Positions 15,474 through 22,890 of a stretch of DNA of 61,877 nucleotides are shown in pieces. Below the pieces are notes generated by a model. That model saw only the letters and a program-made list of their open reading frames with translations, was not told where the DNA came from and made no database searches. Position numbers and translations under genes: made by a program. Where the stretch lies: positions 1 to 61,877 of the forward strand of contig CAKTJX010000011.1 in NCBI GenBank assembly GCA_934569045.1. The letters are read 5' to 3'. Position 1 is the stretch's first letter. Every line of letters begins with the position of its first letter. This DNA is from an uncultured Oscillospiraceae bacterium (lineage in GTDB: Bacteria > Bacillota > Clostridia > Oscillospirales > Oscillospiraceae).

Positions 15474-16451
15474 CTACTCCATTTTGGTTTGACTGCTCTG
15501 TTTTGCCGCATTCCTTGCGTTGGCGCGGTACTGGGAAGGGGTCACGCCGTAGCGCTTGCGGAAGCACTCCGAAAATTTCCCGGCGTTGTCATAGCCTGCC
15601 CCCTGGGCGATCTGGGTCACAGGCTTTGCGCTCCGCACCAGCTCCACCGCCGCCTGCTCCAAGCGGTACTCCTTGATATAGTGGTAGACGGGCACCCCAT
15701 AGATCTGCTTGAACAGCTTCTGCAAATGGGACACGGAAATTTCGTGCTCCGCCGCCAGCTGGGCCAGGGACACATATCCCTCCCGGTCCGTCACCAGATG
15801 GTCTCGGAGATGGCGGACAAGCTCCGCCTGCTTGGCGGAGTAGTACGGATTCTCCTCCTCTCCCCGGGGCACACGGCCCAGGAGCATCAGCAGCTCCAGA
15901 ACCTTGAGCCGCAGAAAAGGCAGGTCCATATAAGCCGCGTTCTCGTAGAGCTCCCGGAAGACGTGTTCGCAGCGGGGGCCGGCGGGGCTGTACATATACC
16001 ATTTGTTCCCCAAAAGATTCTGCTTCAGGGCGGAAAAATCCACGGAAAACGCCGGGGCGTTCCGCTCCACCCAGCGCTGGGCGGCGGCGGGGTCCACCTC
16101 CAGGCAGATTCCCTCATAGTAGCCCAGGGGGAAAAAGGACTCTGACCGGGAGCCATGAACCCCGTCATAGCAGCTGATGGCCATGTCCCCCGGCTTCAGC
16201 AAGACCTGATCCCGCAGGGAAAAGCTGGTTTCAAACCGCCCGCCCACGCAGAAGTTGATTTCCAGCAGTCTGGGCTCGGTGCGCTCCTCCGTATAGGCCT
16301 CCATTTCCAGCCGCATCCGCATGGCGCGCACCCCGTCCAAAAGCGAAAACAGGTGGATTTCGCCGCTCCCTGCCGCGGTTTCAAAGCCGCCGGTCTGGCC
16401 GGGGCGGCACAGGGCTTCCGATGCGGCATCGTGGGCAACAATCTGAATCAC
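15474..16451 (-). CDS. AraC-family transcriptional regulator
   Basis: 325 residues. C-terminal about 100 residues form two helix-turn-helix motifs: VSLAQLAAEHEISVSHLQKLFKQ... and PVTQIAQGAGYDNAGKFSECFRKRYGVTPSQYR, the AraC signature. The N-terminal part is a probable ligand-sensing domain without a recognised family. Starts within the end of the ATC hydrolase copy 2 gene (ATGA overlap), so it is co-expressed with it. By position it should control the ABC pair and perhaps the whole locus; its last codons overlap the conserved upstream promoter element of palindrome C. YbtA-like regulators that sense metallophores are the closest functional analogy. Confidence 0.92.
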   Translation of the reverse strand: MIQIVAHDAASEALCRPGQTGGFETAAGSGEIHLFSLLDGVRAMRMRLEMEAYTEERTEPRLLEINFCVGGRFETSFSLRDQVLLKPGDMAISCYDGVHGSRSESFFPLGYYEGICLEVDPAAAQRWVERNAPAFSVDFSALKQNLLGNKWYMYSPAGPRCEHVFRELYENAAYMDLPFLRLKVLELLMLLGRVPRGEEENPYYSAKQAELVRHLRDHLVTDREGYVSLAQLAAEHEISVSHLQKLFKQIYGVPVYHYIKEYRLEQAAVELVRSAKPVTQIAQGAGYDNAGKFSECFRKRYGVTPSQYRANARNAAKQSSQTKME

Positions 16452-17101
16452 AGCGAATTTCCTTTCTCCGGATTCTTCTTGTGATAGCCGCAGTCACAGT
16501 AGGGACCGCCGGAGGCCAGGGTGTATTCCCGGACAAAACGGGACGCGCCCCCCGCCTCGCTCATGGTGTAATCCAGATGGCAAAGGACCGGGGTCAGATC
16601 GTAGAGTCCCAGCTTTTTCATCAATGTACAGATGCCGCATTCCGTGAACCGGCACTCATAGCCGCTGCCGTCGGAATAAGGGAGATATTCCATATTCCAG
16701 GAGTAGGGGTTCCGGTCCGCGGCCTTCAGGGCTGCCGTGGCCTCCATCCCGGCCACGTCCTGCCGCGAGAATTTCTTCTTCCCACTCTGGCGGCAGAACC
16801 AGCGCATGGGCTTTGTCATCATAGCCTTAGCGTAATAGTCCGTCAGCTTCTCCACCTCCGGGCGCTTTGGGCTGGACAGCACAAAGGACCCCAGCATGGC
16901 GCAGTTCACCACGTTCATTTTGAAGCGGTCCGCCTTTTCAAACTCCGGCAGCTCCCTGATGATCTGCCGGTATTTTTCCTTTGCCTTTCGGGTAATCTGC
17001 TTTGCCGTGTCCGCGTCATACCCAAAGGTCTCCGTCAGCTGCTTCCGAAACGAATTTCCGAACAGGGCCCACATTCCGGCGGGCATTCCAAAGTACTTCA
17101 T
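16448..17101 (-). CDS. L-2-amino-thiazoline-4-carboxylic acid (ATC) hydrolase-family protein, copy 2
   Basis: 217 residues, soluble. C-terminal pattern ECRFTECGICTLMKKLGL, PVLCHLDYT and LASGGPYCDCGYHKK aligns with copy 1 (FTAC, PALC, CKCDY), so both belong to one family although overall similarity is low. Start at 17101 has AGGAGGCAGAAG ahead. It leads a two-gene unit with araC. Having two family members in a single locus with a transporter pair suggests two related ring-opening or acyl-hydrolysis steps, which is inference. Confidence 0.72.
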   Translation of the reverse strand: MKYFGMPAGMWALFGNSFRKQLTETFGYDADTAKQITRKAKEKYRQIIRELPEFEKADRFKMNVVNCAMLGSFVLSSPKRPEVEKLTDYYAKAMMTKPMRWFCRQSGKKKFSRQDVAGMEATAALKAADRNPYSWNMEYLPYSDGSGYECRFTECGICTLMKKLGLYDLTPVLCHLDYTMSEAGGASRFVREYTLASGGPYCDCGYHKKNPEKGNSL

Positions 17102-17137
17102 CTTCTGCCTCCTGATTCCTTTTGTGGTTCGGGACTT

Positions 17138-17155
17138 GGTTAGAAGTCGCTAACC
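17138..17155. promoter_or_regulatory. Palindrome D (GGTTAG-N6-CTAACC)
   Basis: Six-bp perfect arms, 36 bases upstream of the ATC hydrolase copy 2 start codon. Fourth member of the palindrome set. Confidence 0.7.
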
Positions 17156-17165
17156 GCATTCCTTT

Positions 17166-17187
17166 GAAAAAGCCGCCTTTCGGCAGC
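17166..17187 (-). promoter_or_regulatory. Terminator-like hairpin in the leader of ATC hydrolase copy 2
   Basis: Minus strand GCTGCC-GAAA-GGCGGC followed by TTTTTC, between the promoter and palindrome D; same order and similar flanks as the hairpin at 10776-10797. Confidence 0.5.
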
Positions 17188-17226
17188 GCCTCTTCGTTTG
17201 CTCTATGGAAACCACTTATTGGAACG

Positions 17227-17255
17227 ATTATAGTATATCTTCCTCTCGATTTCAA
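17227..17255 (-). promoter_or_regulatory. Promoter of ATC hydrolase 2 - araC
   Basis: Minus strand TTGAAA (17250-17255), 17-base spacer, TATAAT (17227-17232). Near-consensus; leader of about 120 bases. Confidence 0.75.
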
Positions 17256-17454
17256 GACCTGCAAAAATATATAGAGAATACTACAAATGCGAATCAAGCG
17301 TTGAGGGCCTGTAGCAACCTATTCATGCAAAAACTTTACTTCTTATCTTTCGGACAGGGCCCCGTCCAAAAGCTGAAAAGAAATGATTTAGCATTAACAG
17401 CCTACTACGATCCCTCAACTCTTGATTCGTATTGTAAATATTGTATTTCAAGGC
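17256..17454. other. AT-rich intergenic stretch, no gene recognised
   Basis: Part of the 427-base gap between the accessory locus and the Nudix gene. Composition is clearly more AT-rich than the flanks. A frame on the plus strand (17205-17510, about 100 codons) lacks a ribosome site and known motifs. I see only the two divergent promoters at its ends. Confidence 0.5.
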
Positions 17455-17483
17455 TTGTAAAAAGAAGTCCTATCCTCTATACT
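17455..17483 (+). promoter_or_regulatory. Promoter of the Nudix gene
   Basis: TTGTAA, 17-base spacer, TATACT, about 45 bases upstream of the start codon. Confidence 0.6.
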
Positions 17484-17528
17484 TGTTTGTGTCTTATGCA
17501 AGGGAAATAAAATGGATCGGAGAAATTT

Positions 17529-18047
17529 ATGCGGCTGTTGTTTGAAATGGATCAAAAAGACTATAATCCCGCAGGGCGGGCCTTTGTCCGGCCATCTGTC
17601 CGCGGTATTCTTCTGCTGGATGGGAAGGTTGCCATGGTGCACAGCCTGAAATTTGACTATTACAAATTCCCTGGCGGCGGCATTGAGGCCGGAGAGACAA
17701 TGGAGGCGGCGCTGCGGCGGGAAGTTTCCGAGGAAGCGGGGCTGCTGGTGATTCCGGAGAGCATCCGAGAATACGGGTTGGTTCATCGGGTCGAAAAAAG
17801 CGATCAGCCGGACGTAGAGATGTTTGTGCAGGATAACTTCTACTATCTCTGTCAGGCAGAGCCGCAGATCGGGCCACAGCACCTGGATGATTATGAGGCG
17901 GAGGAACGCTTTACCTTGGAATATGTGGAGCCAGAACAAGCCATCCGCACAAATCGCTTTCACGACCACGGCCCCACAGATCAGCAAATGTTGGAACGGG
18001 AAGCCAGAGTTTTGGAGCTGTTGCAGCAGGAAGGGTATCTGCAATAA
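17529..18047 (+). CDS. Nudix hydrolase
   Basis: 172 residues. The Nudix box G-x5-E-x7-REV-x-EE-x-G is complete at residues 50-71 (GGIEAGETMEAALRREVSEEAG), giving the Mg-binding glutamates needed for pyrophosphate cleavage of nucleoside-diphosphate derivatives. The N-terminal VRPSVRGILLLDGKVAMVHS and FDYYKFPGGG strands fit the fold. Substrate not predictable. GGAGAAATTT precedes the ATG. Monocistronic by its own promoter, and divergent from the accessory locus. Confidence 0.9.
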   Translation: MRLLFEMDQKDYNPAGRAFVRPSVRGILLLDGKVAMVHSLKFDYYKFPGGGIEAGETMEAALRREVSEEAGLLVIPESIREYGLVHRVEKSDQPDVEMFVQDNFYYLCQAEPQIGPQHLDDYEAEERFTLEYVEPEQAIRTNRFHDHGPTDQQMLEREARVLELLQQEGYLQ

Positions 18048-18068
18048 CCGTTTCCCCTCTCTTTTGTC

Positions 18069-18097
18069 TTGACTTTTGAAAACGAGATTGCTAAAAT
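18069..18097 (+). promoter_or_regulatory. Promoter of the membrane protein gene
   Basis: TTGACT, 17-base spacer, TAAAAT, about 45 bases upstream of the ATG at 18144. Confidence 0.7.
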
Positions 18098-18143
18098 AGC
18101 CCGGTCTGAAAACAAATGTTGATCTGTGAGAAAGAGGCCGCCA

Positions 18144-18653
18144 ATGCCGAAAATTCTGATTTTGGAAGTTCTCATTTTTATCGCCGCAACCACCCTCTCC
18201 TTTTTCTGGAATACCCGCGCCGCTGCCGGAGGGGTGCAGAACCGGGTGCTGGACTATCCGCCTGCGATCTTAGCCCGATGCCGGGAGCTGGGAATTGTGC
18301 CGGAGGTGACGGAAGAAGCCCGGTATGACACCCGGAAGGTGAAAAGCGTATTTTTCTATATTCTGCTCCAGACCTGCCTCATTTTCTTCCTGGGCCGGGC
18401 ACAGAGTTTTTTGGAGGCCTGGCTGGAAAGCTATCTCATGTGGGTTACCCAGCTGTGGTTCCAGAAGCTTTTCATGGGCTGCGGCTGGTTCTGCCACTCG
18501 GACAGGTGGATTATTCCGGGCACAGAGGACTTGAGAGACGTCTACCAAGACCCCAAGCCCCACATCCAGGCCGCCGTGCTGGGCATGAGCACCCGGGCCA
18601 TTCTGGCCGCGCCGGTGGGCTTTCTGGTGACGCTGCTGATCGACCTGACATAA
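18144..18653 (+). CDS. Integral membrane protein of unknown function
   Basis: 169 residues, not assigned to a family. Hydrophobic segments lie at the N-terminus (ILILEVLIFIAATTLSFFW), in the middle (SVFFYILLQTCLIFFLG and the following Trp/Leu-rich stretch) and at the C-terminus (ILAAPVGFLVTLLIDL). Between the first two is a polar loop. The ATG at 18144 is chosen because GAGGCCGCC precedes it; a GTG six codons upstream lacks a site. Own promoter and a strong terminator make it a single-gene unit. Confidence 0.65.
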   Translation: MPKILILEVLIFIAATTLSFFWNTRAAAGGVQNRVLDYPPAILARCRELGIVPEVTEEARYDTRKVKSVFFYILLQTCLIFFLGRAQSFLEAWLESYLMWVTQLWFQKLFMGCGWFCHSDRWIIPGTEDLRDVYQDPKPHIQAAVLGMSTRAILAAPVGFLVTLLIDLT

Positions 18654-18655
18654 TA

Positions 18656-18709
18656 AAAGAAACACTCCGAAGGGAAAGCCCCGGAAAAGGGCTCCTTCGG
18701 AGTGTTTTG
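18656..18709. terminator. Bidirectional terminator
   Basis: Stem AACACTCCGAAGG / CCTTCGGAGTGTT with U-tracts on both strands, between the convergent membrane-protein and LCP genes. Confidence 0.85.
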
Positions 18710-19699
18710 CTACCGGTAAAAAAGCTTTTGAATGGTCTCGTCCAGGGACGTCTGGTCCACATAGAACTCCATGAATTCCTCGCCGTGGACGGCTTTTCCG
18801 TCAATGGTCTGGAAGGGTCCAATCTTCGCCTCCAGCAGGGTATCCGCGATTTTTTGCAGCTGGCTTACGGAATAGTCCGTCTGGAAGGAATCTCCCAGTT
18901 TCAAGGTCAGCTTGGTCAGAAAATTCGGGTCCGCCTTGGCGCTGGCCATCAGGCGCTCCATCAGAGCGGTCATATACTGCTCCTGCCGGTTCATCCGGTT
19001 CAGATTCGTCTGGTCGCCCACATCCTTCCGACCCCGGACATAGACAAGAGACTCCTCCCCCTGCAGGGTCACCTGCTGACCCTTCACCAGGTTCGGATGG
19101 TCCGGGAAATCCTCAAGGACCGTTACGGTCACGCCGCCTACGGCATCATTGACCGTGGGCACGGAGTCCATGGTAAAGCTCATATAGTGGTCAATGGGGG
19201 CGCCGCCCAGCAGTTTGGAGACGGCCTTCTTGGCGTTCAGGCAGCTGTCGGAGCCGCCGCTGCCGTAGGTGTGGGCCAGAGCCAGCTGGCCAGTAAAGCT
19301 GTCTGCCTCGTCCCCGAATACACCCAGACGGGTGATCTCCGTCATGGTGTCCCGGTTTAAAAGCAGGGGCGAGCAGGTATTGGTATCCCGATCCAGAACA
19401 AGCAGCAAATTAAAATCCGACTGCATGTCGTTTAAATAAGCGCGGCTGTTGGTGGGGTATTCGTTTTTATCCAACCCTAAGACCAAGATGGTCTCCAGGT
19501 TTTCTTTTCTTTGGGGCTTGGAAGCCTCCACGGTGGACGGTACCGTGCTCCCCGCCTCCAGAGAAGGAGCGGAAGGTGCTTCCGCAGGCTTTTTGCCGCA
19601 GCCGCCGAAAAGAAAAATAGCGCTCAGGGCGAGCAAGCCCACCCTGAGTGCTACCTTGGAAAGCTTAGTTCTTCTCAACCAGGAAAGCAACGGTGCCAA
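18710..19699 (-). CDS. LytR-CpsA-Psr (LCP) family cell-envelope protein
   Basis: Up to 329 residues. A hydrophobic segment ends in LFGGCGKK, a lipobox-like cysteine, followed by a Pro/Ser/Glu-rich linker and an LCP domain: ILVLGLDKNEY, QSDFNLLLVLDRDTNTCSPLLLNRDT (the conserved arginine-aspartate pair) and YVRGRKDVGDQTNLNRMNRQEQY. LCP enzymes transfer polymers from lipid carriers to peptidoglycan outside the cell. The frame opens inside the preceding gene with non-ATG codons (TTG at 19699 or 19678), so it overlaps by 14 to 35 bases and is probably coupled. It likely attaches the polysaccharide whose synthesis the upstream cpsC-cpsD-cpsB genes regulate. Confidence 0.85.
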   Translation of the reverse strand: MAPLLSWLRRTKLSKVALRVGLLALSAIFLFGGCGKKPAEAPSAPSLEAGSTVPSTVEASKPQRKENLETILVLGLDKNEYPTNSRAYLNDMQSDFNLLLVLDRDTNTCSPLLLNRDTMTEITRLGVFGDEADSFTGQLALAHTYGSGGSDSCLNAKKAVSKLLGGAPIDHYMSFTMDSVPTVNDAVGGVTVTVLEDFPDHPNLVKGQQVTLQGEESLVYVRGRKDVGDQTNLNRMNRQEQYMTALMERLMASAKADPNFLTKLTLKLGDSFQTDYSVSQLQKIADTLLEAKIGPFQTIDGKAVHGEEFMEFYVDQTSLDETIQKLFYR

Positions 19700-20255
19700 C
19701 GCCGTCCAGCTTCACGTCAACGGAACCGTCCTTGTTCACCGTGACGTTCTCCAGGGGCAGGGGAACCCACTTGCCATCCACAAACCGCATGACCACAACA
19801 GTGGCGCCAGCCTTGACGCCCAGCTTGAAGTTTACGGTAATGGTGGTGCCTTCGGTCTCGAACAGCTTGGCCACATCTTCAGGCACGGAGACGTTCACCA
19901 GGTCACGAACCACAAAGTTCGCAACGGGGGTGGTGACCTTCGCATCCTCCAACACGGTCTTCAGCTCGGGAACAGCCTTCTCCAGGGATTCCGCCTTGGC
20001 GATCACATCGTAGGCCTCATCCATTTCCTTCTTGGTCTCTTCGGACAGAGCCTTCTCCTCGGAAATGGAGACAACCTTGATGTCAGCAGCCTTGACTTCC
20101 GCCTTGGTGCCGTCAGCAGCCTCTACAGCGGCAGCCTTGGTAACAGCGGGGGCTTCCTTCTGCGTGACACTGGGCGTAAAGCTGTCCGCAAACACTGCCA
20201 TAGACAGGGCTGCAACCAGCATCACGCAAGATACTACGCGTACAAGATTCTTCAT
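19665..20255 (-). CDS. Secreted protein of unknown function
   Basis: 196 residues with a clear signal peptide (MKNLVRVVSCVMLVAALSMAVFADS). The mature part is low-complexity and Ala/Val/Lys/Glu-rich, then ends with a beta-rich stretch (TVNFKLGVKAGATVVVMRF, WVPLPLENVTVNKDGSVDV, VGTVAFLVEKN) like the small all-beta modules at the end of some clostridial surface proteins. No catalytic motif and no sortase signal. It sits between cpsB and the LCP gene and overlaps the latter, suggesting a cell-surface role in the same pathway. I do not recognise a named family. Confidence 0.7.
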   Translation of the reverse strand: MKNLVRVVSCVMLVAALSMAVFADSFTPSVTQKEAPAVTKAAAVEAADGTKAEVKAADIKVVSISEEKALSEETKKEMDEAYDVIAKAESLEKAVPELKTVLEDAKVTTPVANFVVRDLVNVSVPEDVAKLFETEGTTITVNFKLGVKAGATVVVMRFVDGKWVPLPLENVTVNKDGSVDVKLDGVGTVAFLVEKN

Positions 20256-20334
20256 GTTGTTTACCTCACCTTTCTAAAGATTATAGAAATACCGGAATCC
20301 GGTAGATCTACCTTATGTACTATCAAGCAGGGCC

Positions 20335-21006
20335 TTACCCCCGCTGCATAGCCGTTTTCATGTTCTCCAGGGCCAGGTCCGCGGCGCCCTCCGGCACCAG
20401 ATCCCAGTTTGGTTTTCTGGCACCCATATTGTGGCAGTCGGAACCAAGCATCTGAATCCAGCCCTTTTGAAGCAGCTCCATATACTTCTTCTTTTTTCCA
20501 AAGCCATGGAACGCCGAGGCATTGAGCTGCATCAGAATTCCCTCGTCGTGGAGCTCCTGCCACAGCTGTTTGGGCTGATCGGCGTAATAGCGGTCAATAT
20601 GGGCAAGCACGATTTTCAGTTCCCGGCACTGGGCCAGCTGGAATACGTCCTGCTGCACCTGGGCATCCCAACGGCAGAAGGGCATCTCCAGCAGGAGAAA
20701 TTTCGTGCCCGAAATGGTCAGCTTCTCCAGGTCATCGCATTCGCAGATTCCCGGGAAATACTGCACCTCTGCCCCCAGCTGCACATGGGGCGTCTGGTCA
20801 TCCAGAGCATCCTGCAATCGCTGCCAGGAGCCTTCCCGCCGCTCTAAAAAACGCCGGGGGCTGTTCTGATTGGCGTAAAAGTGGGGCGTCAGCACCAGGG
20901 CATCCACCCCCTGACGGCGCTCCTCCAGGAGCATCTGCCGACTCTCCCGCAGGGAGCCGCTGCCGTCATCCATCTTGGGTAAAATATGGGTATGATAATC
21001 TGTCAT
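20335..21006 (-). CDS. cpsB: Tyrosine-protein phosphatase of PHP type (CpsB/YwqE)
   Basis: 223 residues, slightly shorter than typical. PHP-domain metal ligands appear in DYHTHILPKMDDGSGS, LTPHFYANQ, VLAHIDRYY and LGSDCHNMGARKPN. Such enzymes dephosphorylate the CpsD/CapB tyrosine kinase and so set polysaccharide output. It lies 23 bases behind cpsD, in the order cpsC-cpsD-cpsB. High certainty for family and for pairing with the kinase. Confidence 0.93.
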   Translation of the reverse strand: MTDYHTHILPKMDDGSGSLRESRQMLLEERRQGVDALVLTPHFYANQNSPRRFLERREGSWQRLQDALDDQTPHVQLGAEVQYFPGICECDDLEKLTISGTKFLLLEMPFCRWDAQVQQDVFQLAQCRELKIVLAHIDRYYADQPKQLWQELHDEGILMQLNASAFHGFGKKKKYMELLQKGWIQMLGSDCHNMGARKPNWDLVPEGAADLALENMKTAMQRG

Positions 21007-21029
21007 AGCTCTGCGCTGTTTCTCGGGGG

Positions 21030-21755
21030 TCAGGCCTTCTTCTCACTCCCGGCATAGGAGCCGTAGCCGCCTTTATAGTAGCCCTTCTTCTGGACATTGG
21101 AATCCGTCATGACAAAGCCCAGGATTTTGGCCTCCGCCAGCTTCATCTGGCGCATGGTCTCATCCAGCGCCCGCTTGTTGCAGTAGTTCTCCCGCACCAC
21201 AATCACCATGCCGTCGGTCAGGCGGGAGGCAATCTGGGCATCGGTAACCTCTCCCACGGGGGGCAGGTCCAGGATGATCACATCCGCCACATTCTTCATG
21301 GCATCCACGGCCAGCCGCATCCGCTTGGAGGACAGCAGCTCTGCCGGATTGGGGGGAATATCTCCCGCCGTGATGATCCGCAGATTATCCATGGAACCGT
21401 ACTTCTGCAGGACCTGTCCTCCATCGGCCGTGCCCATCAGCAGATTGGTAAAGCCGGGGGCCGGAGCCAGCCGGAGAATTTTGGAATAGGTGGGCAGACG
21501 GAGATCGCACTCGATCAGCAGAACGTTCTTGCCTGTCTGGGCAATGGTATAGGCCAGATTGATCGAGGTCGTGGATTTGCCCTCTCCCTTCAGGGAGCTG
21601 GTAACACCGATGACCCGGCAGCCAGAGGAGGCATCCGGCAGGCTGAACTCCAGATTGGTCCGCAGACGCTTGTAGGCCTCTGCCGCGCCGAAGCCGATAT
21701 TGGCACCCACCACGCTGCTGGCGGCAGCTCTGGTGGACTTCTTTTCATTCGCCAT
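21030..21755 (-). CDS. cpsD: CpsD/CapB-type tyrosine-protein kinase
   Basis: 241 residues. Bacterial tyrosine (BY) kinase with Walker A SLKGEGKST at 54-62, Walker A' IECDLRLP and Walker B IILDLPP, and a C-terminal tyrosine cluster (Y226, Y227, Y231, Y234) that is the autophosphorylation tail. It needs its membrane activator CpsC, encoded three bases upstream. Controls capsule or exopolysaccharide chain assembly. Cytosolic side of the membrane. Confidence 0.95.
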   Translation of the reverse strand: MANEKKSTRAAASSVVGANIGFGAAEAYKRLRTNLEFSLPDASSGCRVIGVTSSLKGEGKSTTSINLAYTIAQTGKNVLLIECDLRLPTYSKILRLAPAPGFTNLLMGTADGGQVLQKYGSMDNLRIITAGDIPPNPAELLSSKRMRLAVDAMKNVADVIILDLPPVGEVTDAQIASRLTDGMVIVVRENYCNKRALDETMRQMKLAEAKILGFVMTDSNVQKKGYYKGGYGSYAGSEKKA

Positions 21756-21758
21756 GGG

Positions 21759-22529
21759 TTACACTCCTTTCTCCGCGCGCTTGCCCGCGGCGGCATAACC
21801 GCCATAGTAGCCGCTTCCCTCGTCCGCCGCCGTCAAGTCCGGGATGGTAGCCAACATGGGCAGGCCATAGGTCTGGGTCAGATAGTCGCCGCTGTGAATC
21901 TTATCATCCATCAGGTAGGCAACGGTGACCACGCCGCAGGCCAGCACGGCACCCAGCAGGAGACCCAGAACCGTATTCTTAGTATAGCTGGGAGAAGAAC
22001 GTTTGGCAGGCACCACGGCATTATCCACAATGCGCACAGAGCAGCCATCTACCACGGCAGCGATCTTCTCCGGCAGGATGGTGGCGATGGTGTTGGCCAG
22101 CAGCTCCGCCTCCTTGGGATCGGTGCTGGTGACCTCTACGGAGAAAATTTCCGTAGAATTCACGGCGCTGGCGCTGATCATGCTCTTCAGCTGCTCATAA
22201 GTATAAGAGACGCCGGACTGCTCAATCACATCGTTCAGCGTCGTGCGGGTGTTCAGGATGACGATGTAAGTATCTACCAGGCTCTTTGCGGCGGTCAGAT
22301 CCGAAGCGGAAATGCTGAGCTTGCTGCCAGCCAATGAGATATCCGAGCTGTTGACGTACATCAAAGCATTTGCCTTGTATTTGGGGGTCACAAGAACAGT
22401 GGTGTACCCCAGCGCCAGGCCGGCGCAGACCACAGCCGTCAGCACAATTGCGACAATGTGGCTCCACATGGCCCGCAGGAGCTCCAGCAGGTCAATTTCG
22501 TACTCTTGTTCCTGGTTCTTTTCTGGCAT
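21759..22529 (-). CDS. cpsC: CpsC/Wzz-type polysaccharide co-polymerase (kinase activator)
   Basis: 256 residues with two membrane segments (about 25-46 and 186-206) flanking an extracellular domain; PAKRSSPSYTKN before the second segment is the usual Pro-rich motif. Its cytosolic tail should bind and activate CpsD. Unusually, this tail ends with its own Tyr/Gly cluster (Y241, Y242, Y245), similar to that of the kinase. First gene of the unit, behind a consensus promoter at 22608-22636 that is framed by a palindrome. No glycosyltransferase or flippase genes follow in the window. Confidence 0.93.
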   Translation of the reverse strand: MPEKNQEQEYEIDLLELLRAMWSHIVAIVLTAVVCAGLALGYTTVLVTPKYKANALMYVNSSDISLAGSKLSISASDLTAAKSLVDTYIVILNTRTTLNDVIEQSGVSYTYEQLKSMISASAVNSTEIFSVEVTSTDPKEAELLANTIATILPEKIAAVVDGCSVRIVDNAVVPAKRSSPSYTKNTVLGLLLGAVLACGVVTVAYLMDDKIHSGDYLTQTYGLPMLATIPDLTAADEGSGYYGGYAAAGKRAEKGV

Positions 22530-22596
22530 AGTTCTCTCTCCAACCTATCCTTTTTCACTTCCCGGAGAACGATCAAGCACTCGCTCCCCATTCTGT

Positions 22597-22631
22597 TTTC
22601 TCGGGTCAGTATAACATACCGGCCCGAGAAA
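22597..22631. promoter_or_regulatory. Palindrome framing the cpsC -10 box
   Basis: TTTCTCGGG (22597-22605), 17-base gap, CCCGAGAAA (22623-22631): perfect 9-bp arms with the -10 box between them. Looks like an operator. Confidence 0.55.
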
Positions 22632-22636
22632 GTCAA
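22608..22636 (-). promoter_or_regulatory. Promoter of the cpsC-D-B unit
   Basis: Minus strand TTGACT (22631-22636), 17-base spacer, TATACT (22608-22613). Confidence 0.75.
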
Positions 22637-22683
22637 CGAATATGCGTAAAATTTTGCAATTTCAGCATTTATCTGGTTTTCCG

Positions 22684-22878
22684 TCAGACATCAATGACAG
22701 AATTGGGGATGATGACTGCCGCAATGAGATACGCAACGATTCCCGCGCCGCCGGCAAGACCCACAATCGCCCAGATCAGGCGGATCAGCGTGGGGTCGAT
22801 GCCGAAATATTCACCCAGGCCGCCGCAGACACCGCAGATCATCTTGTTGGTATTGGATTTATAGAGCTTCTTGTTCAT
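22684..22878 (-). CDS. PspC-domain membrane protein
   Basis: 64 residues. KKLYKSNTNKMICGVCGGLGEYFGIDPTLIRLIW is the PspC domain, followed by one hydrophobic helix (AIVGLAGGAGIVAYLIAAVII). In proteobacteria PspC belongs to the phage-shock envelope-stress response; short Firmicute members are stand-alone stress-related membrane proteins. AGGAGG stands before the ATG. Lies 12 bases behind the thymidylate kinase gene and probably shares its transcript. Confidence 0.9.
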   Translation of the reverse strand: MNKKLYKSNTNKMICGVCGGLGEYFGIDPTLIRLIWAIVGLAGGAGIVAYLIAAVIIPNSVIDV

Positions 22879-22890
22879 AATGGTTCCTCC

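Noticed and set aside
17205..17510. Open frame of about 100 codons in the AT-rich gap before the Nudix gene
   Set aside because: No ribosome site, no recognisable motif, and it covers the promoter of the divergent ATC hydrolase unit.
18710..22529. Full capsule biosynthesis locus
   Set aside because: Only the kinase module, a secreted protein and the LCP gene are present; no glycosyltransferase, Wzx or Wzy gene.
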